Part shown: positions 1 through 6,900 of the stretch, in pieces
Layout: each line of letters opens with the position of its first letter
Numbering within the stretch: the first letter of the stretch is position 1
Notes under the pieces: model-generated
The model's input: the letters and a program-made list of their open reading frames with translations, nothing else
What the model was told of the DNA's origin: nothing
Database searches by the model: none
Assembly: GCA_032353305.1 (NCBI GenBank)
Contig: JAUCNG010405917.1
Location: forward strand, 1 to 10,391
Source of the DNA: Cephalothrix spiralis
Taxonomy: Eukaryota > Nemertea > Palaeonemertea > Archinemertea > Cephalotrichidae
Length of the DNA: 10,391 nucleotides
Reading direction: 5' to 3'
Made by a program: the position numbers and the translations under genes

Positions 1-419
1 GGTATATTGACGTCATTCATGACGTCATTACCATTGGTCATTCCAAAATCAAGTCCGTTTTGACCATAGACCATTATAATACCCTAAGCCATGAAAGTTT
101 TTATTTCTTTAACCCTCATTACTATAAAAGTCAATGTTTAAAAAAATGTGTTGAAAAATGACAATTTCATTATAAAATAGCGGGAATTTAAGAGTTAACG
201 TAACTGAAACTTAAGACCTAGCGGTATTTTTAGGAAGCTTTTGTTTTAGCAGAAAGGTCACCAGTTTCAGTTAATGAAAAAAAAGAATGATGTTTTGAGA
301 GAACAATGTCGGTGGTAAAAATTGCAATTTGTGTAAATCTGGCAAAAACTATTTTTTGTCGGCTTCATCCAAGCGTTGGTGGCACACCTCTTAAAAATGT
401 ATTTTTTGGAAACTTTAAT
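1..419. other. Non-coding left flank, no gene seen
   Basis: AT-rich DNA without a convincing exon on either strand: I found no cysteine-patterned reading frame and no long open frame with paired splice signals. The only distinctive structure is a close pair of TGACGTCA octamers at the extreme left edge. The stretch ends where the inverted end of the putative element at 420 begins. It could be intergenic, or an intron of the gene that continues to the right. Confidence 0.6.
8..27. promoter_or_regulatory. Paired CRE-like octamers
   Basis: Two perfect copies of the palindromic octamer TGACGTCA lie at 8-15 and 20-27, with start sites 12 bp apart. The surrounding 1-32 is itself an imperfect inverted repeat (GGTA at the left, TACC at the right). 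TGACGTCA is the full cAMP-response element bound by CREB/ATF bZIP proteins in animals. Nothing in the window shows a promoter here, so the sites may instead belong to the edge of a repeat cut off by the window boundary. Confidence 0.35.
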
Positions 420-564
420 GTTTTATCACACAGGAACCCAACTGAAACTAAAGAAATACTCATTGAAACCTTACGGTAATTTGGAAACCTTTTAGTTTCT
501 TTCCATATAAACTTAACTGAAACAATAAACCTGACCAAGTTTACATTGGTTTCTGTGTCCGGAA

Positions 565-2280
565 CGTTAAGTTTCCAAGTTTCCAGCTTGTGAAACCGGT
601 GGGATTCGGGTAGTGTCTGTCGGAAACCGGACTGACACCTGGCGTATACCTGGGTATACGTCTGGTTTCAAATCATTAGGTTTCGAATTTGCGGTTACCG
701 ATACTGAAACTGGGTCATATCCTGGTGTGTTATCTAGTGTCCGGAATGGAAACTCCTGTGTTTTCGCTGAAACCAGACTGAATCTCAATAATGAAACTTG
801 AGTTTCCGTTAAAATGAAACTTAAGTTTCTGTTATAATGAAACTTGAGTTTCCGTTGGAATTCAGTTGGTTTCAGATATTATTAAACGTTGAGTTTCCAA
901 TAGGTTTCCAAGATTCCAGCTTATGAAACCGGTGGGATTCGGATAGCTTCTGTCGGAAACTCGACTTATACCGGGGGTATACCTGCGGTTACCGGCGGTT
1001 ACCCATACTGAAACTGGGTCATATCCTGGTGTGTTATCTAGTGTCCGGAATGGAAACTGCTGTGTTTCGCTGAAACCAGACTGAATCTCAATAATGAAAC
1101 TTGAGTTTCCGTTAAAATGAAACTTGAGTTTCCGTTATAATGAAACTGAATTTCCGTTGGAATTCAGTTGGTTTCAGATATTATTAAACATTGAATTTCC
1201 AATAGGTTTCCAAGATTCCATCTTAAATAACCGGTGGGATTCGGATAGTGTCGGTCGGAAACCCGACTTATACCGGGGTATACCTGGGTATACGTCTGGT
1301 TTCAAATCCTTAAGTTTCTAATTTGCGGTTACACATACTGAAACTGGGTCATATCCTGGTGTGCTGTCGGGTGTCCGGAATGTAAACTTATGTGTTTTTG
1401 CTGAAACCAGACTGAATCGCAATAATGAAACTTGAGTTTCCGTTATAATGAAACTTGAGTTTCCGTTGAAATTCAGTTGGTTTCAGATATTATTAAACGT
1501 TGAGTTTCCAATAGGAAATCCGACTAATACCTGGCGTATACCTTGGTATACGACTGGTTTCAAAACATTAAGTTTCAAATCAGCGGGTGCCCATACTGAA
1601 ACTGGGTCATATCCTGGTGTGCTATCTGGTGTCCGGAATGAAAACTCATGTGTTTTCGCTGAAACCAGACTGAATCTACTCAATAATGAAACTCGAGTTT
1701 TCGTTATAATGAAACTTGAGTTTCCGTTGGAATTCAGTTGGTTTCAGATATTATTAAACGTTGAGTTTCCAATAGGAAACCCGACTAATACCTGGCGTAT
1801 ACCTTGGTATACGTCTGGTTTCAAAACATTAAGTTTCAAATCAGCGGGTGCCCATACTGAAACTGGGTCATATCCTGGTGTGCTATCTGGTGTCCGGAAT
1901 GGAAACTCATGTGTTTTCGCTGAAACCAGACTGAATCTACTCAATAATGAAACTCGAGTTTCCGTTATACGGTAATGAAACTTTAGTTTCCGTTTGGTTT
2001 CAGATTTTATTAAACGCTGAGTTTCCAATAGGTTTCCAAGTTTACAACTTAGGAAACTGGTCGGATTCGGGATATTGGGATAGTGTAATGCCTGTCGTAT
2101 ACCAGGGTATACGACGGGTTTCAGAACATTAAGTTTCAAATCTGCGTGTACCCATACTGAAAGTGGGTCATATTCTGGTGTGCTGTGGAAACTTATAATT
2201 ATGTGTTTTTGCTGAAACCCGACTGAATCACGATAATGAAACTTGAGTTTCCGTTGGAATTCAGTTGGTTTCAGATAGGT
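565..2280. repeat. Tandem array of six ~256-324 bp units
   Basis: Six related units begin near 565, 889, 1191, 1500, 1761 and 2017, marked by a TTGAGTTTCC-like start. A second anchor, GGGTCATAT, recurs at 712, 1016, 1346, 1604, 1865 and 2165. The fourth and fifth units are nearly identical over roughly 230 bp and look like a recent duplication; the outer units are more diverged. Length differences come partly from different numbers of a 23-bp subrepeat and partly from loss of the GGTTTCCAAG-to-ACCGGTGGG part in unit 4. Each unit holds nested palindromes: GTATACC/GGTATAC pairs, GAAACTTGAGTTTC or GAAACTCGAGTTTC, and a larger inverted pair (CTGAAACCAGACTGAAT against ATTCAGTTGGTTTCAG). The long open frames that cross the array on both strands are by-products of this repetition. 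Confidence 0.92.
791..859. repeat. 23-bp palindromic subrepeat, three copies
   Basis: Copies begin at 791, 814 and 837, exactly 23 bp apart, and each contains GAAACTTGAGTTTC or a one-base variant, a near-perfect 14-bp palindrome. The second unit of the array also has about three copies (from about 1094), the third and fourth have two each, and the last has one. This copy-number change is one source of the variable unit length. Confidence 0.85.
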
Positions 2281-2609
2281 TTCCATGCACGATTTTCGCC
2301 CTGTGATAAAACTGAAAAAAAATTGTGTTAGGGGATGGCATAGTAAGGAAGTTATAAAAATTTGGTAAAAAAATCAAATTTTCAGCTTCATTATGGATGA
2401 TAATCTAGATGAAAGATGATGAAATTGCACAGATTTAATCAAATTCGCTATTTTTTAATGCATCAGTATTAACCTGAATTTGACTACGTTAATTTTAACT
2501 AATAACATTTTTTTAGCTTATTCATCCATCTTATCTTTTTGGCCCATTCATACTTTTGCTGGGCACGCGTACGACTGATTTAAGCTGATGTCAACTAGAT
2601 CGTAATTTC

Positions 2610-2700
2610 ACAAATATGTGTTCATACTTTTTTTAACTCTGCCTGCAGCAAACTATAGAAAATGCTCACAGCAATTTAAAAAGTATGAACATACATTTGT
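2610..2700. repeat. Internal hairpin of the 2541 element
   Basis: Arms of about 26 bp at 2610-2635 and 2675-2700 are inverted copies with only a few mismatches. The shared core is TGTTCATACTTTTT on the left and its reverse complement on the right. The loop is about 40 bp. The arms repeat the terminal TTCATACTTT motif of the surrounding element, so they probably derive from its ends. Confidence 0.8.
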
Positions 2701-2849
2701 AAAGTCAATTCATATATCACGCAAATAATAATAACAGTTTAAGTATACACTCAGACCTAATGCTCACAAGAAAGAGCTCACAAGAGATGAATCAAATCCA
2801 TCTCGCGTGAACAACAATATCAACTTGATGTCAGCCTGATATCGCGTGA

Positions 2850-2922
2850 TGACGTCAAGCACAGCCTTTTAGATCACGCAATTGAGCATTCTGACGTCAT
2901 GCACAGCATTTTGGAACCACGG
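2850..2922. repeat. 42-bp tandem duplication carrying TGACGTCA
   Basis: Two copies start at 2850 and 2892, a period of 42 bp. Each begins with TGACGTCA, followed by A or T, then GCACAGC and a T-rich stretch leading to a CACG. The second copy diverges after about 30 bp. Both octamers are perfect CRE-type palindromes but lie inside the 2541-2996 element, so they travel with it. Confidence 0.7.
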
Positions 2923-2935
2923 ATAATTTACTGAA

Positions 2936-2973
2936 TCGCGTGATATCAGCAAAGCTCAGAGGATATCACGCGA
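2936..2973. repeat. Perfect 12-bp inverted repeat
   Basis: TCGCGTGATATC at 2936-2947 is the exact reverse complement of GATATCACGCGA at 2962-2973, with a 14-bp loop. Related fragments (ATATCGCGTGAT near 2840, ATATCACGC near 2715) show that this motif is repeated through the element. Confidence 0.85.
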
Positions 2974-3137
2974 GTGAGTTAAAGTATGAACGGGCCTTAA
3001 AAGTATGAACGAGCCTTTAGCATAAGTAACTATGATCTTCAATCGCTTCCTTTTCGTAAATTTAATAATGTCCTACGATTCAATGTCCACTTTTGAACCA
3101 AATTTAAAAGCAAGACACTTTAATCACTGATAATCTT

Positions 3138-3203
3138 TTGTATGTCGTATCATTTTGCATCAGCAGTCCTTTGTCTGTCGTATCATTTTGCATCAGCAGT
3201 CCT
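3138..3203. repeat. Two tandem copies of a 33-bp unit
   Basis: Positions 3138-3170 and 3171-3203 match at 32 of 33 bases; the one difference is in the TATG/TCTG near the start. The unit contains GTCGTATCATTTTGCATCAG. Such high identity suggests a recent slippage duplication. Confidence 0.93.
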
Positions 3204-3532
3204 TGAAGGGCTAAATATTGCACTGTAATGATTACCATGTCATTTTAGGTAAGGTGAATAATGTGTAAATAATAAGAACCAATTTTTTTCAGTTTTACGA
3301 CTAAAATGCTTATTGCTCTACAATAATTCAATACAATATAATGTCGGATATAATCCGGACAAATTTATCACCATTCCTCAGAAACAGAGGATATTGTTAG
3401 TGACGGATTGCATACGGTAGTTGATTTAACTTCATTTTCAACAGCTTTCCAAAAATATTTTACTTTTTACCGTACGATAATTTTTCAGGCGCAAGAAGGG
3501 GCCTAATTTTGGACCTACTTTTGTCACGTGAC

Positions 3533-3542
3533 TAGAACCATT
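3533..3542. promoter_or_regulatory. GTCACGTGAC E-box palindrome
   Basis: A perfect 10-bp palindrome with a CACGTG core, the extended form preferred by USF/MiT-type bHLH-leucine-zipper factors in animals. It lies about 220 bp upstream of the first visible exon, but that exon is internal, so a promoter role is not shown. It may be a chance match. Confidence 0.2.
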
Positions 3543-3764
3543 TAACTCGATCCAATTGTTACCTAGAGATCTACGACTGGTCGAATTTTGAGCCCGCCTC
3601 ATTAATATTTGGCCTCAAGTCGACAAAATGGGCCTGGCTGTATACAAGTATACGAATACTATAATATAACATCGGATATTGTATAAGGCGTTGTACAATA
3701 TTTGTATATTATTCATTACCGATTAATGTTACTGCTAAATCAAATTGTTTTTCTTCTTTTTCAG

Positions 3765-3920
3765 TCTCGAAAAGTTCAGCATGTGACTCAAAAAAATGTC
3801 TCGAGCTCGATCAAATTTGTATAGAAACAACAAGTTCTTACATATGCACATGTCCTGGTCGTCAAATTTTCAACGAGAATTCTAAAAAATGCGAGGATAT
3901 TGCTCTAAAGAAACTGGATG
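3765..3920 (+). CDS. Exon: EGF-like domain 1
   Basis: The exon follows a strong pyrimidine tract ending in CAG at 3764 and ends at the donor GTAAGT at 3921. Translation begins with two bases of a split codon and reads SKSSACDSKKC onward. The six cysteines have EGF spacing: C1 and C2 in ACDSKKC, C3 in QIC, C4 and C5 in YICTC, C6 in KKCED. The serine/tyrosine segment before C4 and the single residue between C4 and C5 are typical of EGF modules. I see no clear calcium-binding N-terminal signature (DxDEC), so it is probably a non-calcium type. The exon has 156 bases and phases 1-1. Confidence 0.88.
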
Positions 3921-6900
3921 GTAAGTCTCTTAGAGGGTGCCTTTATGAGGGGTCAATGCATTATTCTTATTTGAAACGGATATGGAGGATCTAGAATACT
4001 TGGCAAATGTCAAATAACCCGCATGATATTGCACATATCTGCAGTGATATTGTCGTCTTTGTTATATTACAATGTATGCATGAAGCCCACTAGTATAAGT
4101 TTATAAAGTATATTTGAAAATAATTTTGCTCACAAATTTGTTTCCATTTACAGGACTTGGCTGTTATATTTCTACAGGCCATCATGATGGTGGTGGTGTC
4201 AGGATACAATTAAGTGCAAATGGCCCACTGGAGTGTATTAAACATTGCAAGGCAAAAGGTAAGTAACTTCGCCCAAAGTAGGCCTACTTATAAGCCGAGA
4301 GCCTGACGGTGGATCATAGAAATATAATCGAAGCACGGACTTTGCTTTTTTCACGCTACAATGCATCAAGAATGCTCCTTATACCACTGGCAGACATTTT
4401 TGGGGTTTAAATCGCTTGAAAATAGGTAAAAAGGGGATTGAACTGTAGTAGACCATAGACTATGGAATTTAACACAACAGTAATTGACCAATCAGAAGAC
4501 AGCATTTAACAATTAATGGTTATACACTCGTTTCCGTGGGATAAAACCATCATTCCACTCCGGGGCTACGCACCTCGTGGAATAACTCATTTTATCCCAC
4601 TTGAAACTCGTCCAATAACCATTAATTATTTCATGCTGTCTTTTGATTGGTCAATTACTGTGTTGTTAAATCCCATAGTCCATGATCGATTCATTCATTA
4701 AGTGCCATATTCACAAAATCCTGCATTAATTTCAATACTCACCAGTGATTATTTTCCGTATTCAACGAAAATATTCAATTTTTGTACAAAGTGATGCACC
4801 GATAATGCTTCCATGAGTTTGATCAAATTAAACATATATTGCATCAAAGATATACATCAGCGAGTTGTATATTTTAGGGATATGCATAACAATGCTCATG
4901 TTGGTTAATTAATCAATTAATGCATCAAAGAGTGAATTTAAGCGATAGGCTCTGGGATGCATTAATGATCATTTATAATGCTCACATGAGTTTGAAGCCA
5001 CTCTAGTAAACAAGTCCATTTAAAAATTCCCGGAAAAAGAAGTGTACTTTAGCGCACTAGTTTGAAGCGTATACATGTAATCAAATTCAAAATATTTTAT
5101 TGAAAAATAGTAGTATGCGCCACTTGCCGCCATCTTGGATTTACTAACGTAGACTTCCGGAGTTTGGTTGAATCACTTTGGGGGTCATTCGGGAAAATTA
5201 TTTACGTTGAGAGTAAAAAAAAATTCAGAGGGGAAGGGGGTAAAACGGGTAAGAAATTAAATATTTGAAACATAGTCGTATGATATATCGTTGGAATGGG
5301 TGTTTTATGTTAAATATGAATTTATATAAATGAAAGAAAACAGATTATTACATGAAGAAATAATTTTCCTGCTTATTCTTTACTGCATGCAGTAAAGAAT
5401 AAGCAGGAAAATTATTGCATGCATGCGCACTGGATCTCACTATAACTAATTCCATTCTCACGGCTTTCTAGTATTACATGTATATATTTTTGCGATGATT
5501 GTTTTACTGATGTTAATATTTTTTACTACAGTATTCTATAAATTATTTTGTAGGCTTTAAATATGCGAGTGTTGAAAATTCAAAATGGTGTAACTGCGGC
5601 CAATCATTTGGAAAGTATCAGAAGAAATCGTTTACAGAATGTAACATGCCTTGCACTAAAAATCCAATCTACCAGTGTGGAGGAAAAAATAGGCAGAGCG
5701 TTTTTAAAACTGGATATGAAGGTATGTCACCAATCTCTTCCAACTAGAAAATAGTCACTGAGAAATACGATTATACCACCTCGGAAATCATGTTCATCAG
5801 AATAAGTTAATTTTATACATCAAGTGCATCCCAATAAAAAGAGAATCATCTTATGACGTCATATTTACGTGTACGACAATGACAAACGACCGTTGAACGC
5901 TTCACGTGTTCATGTACATGGCTATCAATAAAACCAGTAGCTTTTGATAAAACTGAACGGTGTTACATGTACATATACATAAGACCAAGCCCTACGCTAG
6001 GGTTACGTGTTTACAGTTCTCGACTGTACAATTTTGTGCAATTAAGCGACGGCCTAAAATATTCATTATTGTATGTCATTCCAGCCTGCAAGTCGGAGGA
6101 TCCATGTCAGAAATACGGCAGAAAATGCGTTGACACAGATAATGGAATTTGGTGTTCATGCAAAAATAAAGAAGTTTACAACACGGCTCACAAGAATTGT
6201 AGTGGTATGTAGATACCTTTATCGAACATTTCATTGTTATACAGTGGAACCACGCACGCAAAATAGGGACACCTACTTGACCAGCTAAAGTGTCCCTAAT
6301 TCCGTGGTGTTCATAATTGTTAGACATTTGGCACACAAGTCTCGTCTGCCGGAAAATATCCATATGAGAAAAATCTGAAATTGGATGAGAAAATCCAGTG
6401 GCGTAACGCAAGTATCGGGGGCCCTTAGGATGCTTTGGGCCCCTTAAACTTTGAAAATCAACTCAATTCATATGTACCGGATAAAAGTATTTTAATGTGA
6501 TGCTGGCAATTTCAGCAATTGAACACTCATTCCATCTGTTTCTTTGGTTTTTGAATCAACTCGAAACATAATTACATTTTATGGTTTTATGAGATATTTT
6601 TCATATTTTAGAAGATTTTTAGCAATATTATATATGATTTTATGAGATTTTCTGGCAATTAATAAGATTTTTCGCTTCAAACCAAATATTTTTGCTCTAG
6701 AATGAATCAATATGATATATATGGATATATTCCACTAAGAGACCCTAACCATAAAAAGTTTTCATTTCTTGGCATTCGCCTTTGCACAAATAAACATTTT
6801 GCGTTTTATAGCTAAATTTAATCTTTCTTTTCACATTTTGGAGGCCCCGAAACTAATTCAAGCATAGAGGATTTTTCCCATTAATGAATTATTTTTGAAA

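Larger units (their letters stand above)
420..2312. mobile_element. Putative non-autonomous element with internal tandem array
   Basis: The tandem array at 565-2280 is bracketed by matching inverted ends: GTTTTATCACA at 420-430 and its exact reverse complement TGTGATAAAAC at 2302-2312. Allowing a short gap, the match continues a few bases inward (ACAGG against AGGG). The DNA between these ends shares a dense GAAAC/GTTTC character, which stops sharply outside them. There is no transposase frame, so any mobility would depend on a partner element. I see no clear target-site duplication. The ends are short, so chance is possible. The alternative is a plain satellite array whose flanks happen to match. 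Confidence 0.45.
2541..2996. mobile_element. MITE-like element with 16-bp inverted ends
   Basis: The left end GGCCCATTCATACTTT (2541-2556) matches the reverse complement of the right end AAAGTATGAACGGGCC (2981-2996) at 15 of 16 positions. No transposase is encoded, so this fits a short non-autonomous DNA element of about 456 bp. The same TTCATACTTT core occurs inside as another inverted pair (2610-2700), and a second copy of the right end follows immediately at 3000-3015, which suggests nested or repeated insertion. Target-site duplication is unclear (at most TT on each side). The superfamily cannot be decided from the ends alone. Confidence 0.65.
3018..3764. other. Non-coding stretch before the first visible exon
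   Basis: AT-rich sequence with no exon that I can support. It holds a 33-bp tandem duplication (3138-3203), a GTCACGTGAC palindrome (3533-3542), and a pyrimidine run with CAG that forms the acceptor for the exon at 3765. Because that exon needs one base from an upstream exon (phase-1 intron), this stretch is most likely the 3' part of an intron rather than intergenic DNA. Confidence 0.65.
4259..5553 (+). other. Intron 2 (1295 bp) splitting the WSC domain
   Basis: The donor is GTAAGT and the acceptor TTTTGTAG. It contains a foldback element (4454-4684), weakly repeated stretches around AATGCT-CATGAG (4805, 4890, 4978), a YY1-like/ETS-like motif pair (5126-5160) and a perfect 58-bp palindrome (5359-5416). 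I see no additional exon. Neighbouring intron 1 (3921-4153, 233 bp) is plain AT-rich sequence. Confidence 0.8.

Noticed and set aside
613-1321. Short open frames in the first repeat units
   Set aside because: They are diverged fragments of the same repeat frame, interrupted by frameshifts and stops between units.
1448-1975. 175-codon + strand open frame as a protein gene
   Set aside because: It is two in-phase copies of a tandem repeat unit; the same region is open on the other strand and shows no signal peptide, domain or splice logic.
565-2280. CRISPR-like array
   Set aside because: Repeat units are about 256-324 bp with no short constant repeats and unique spacers, and the window is animal DNA.
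1744-2286. 180-codon - strand open frame as a protein gene
   Set aside because: It is the mirror image of the same repeat array and uses the reverse complement of the palindromic units.
4516-4701. 61-codon open frame
   Set aside because: It lies across the foldback element and reads through its hairpin centre; nothing suggests coding.
5563-5754. 63-codon frame starting with ATG over the WSC exon
   Set aside because: It is out of phase with the WSC cysteine pattern, which is in another frame and is bounded by good splice sites.
81-6770. Similarity between about 81-109 and 6742-6770 (ACCCTAA, then A/T-rich)
   Set aside because: The match is short, gapped and low in complexity, so a shared repeat cannot be claimed.
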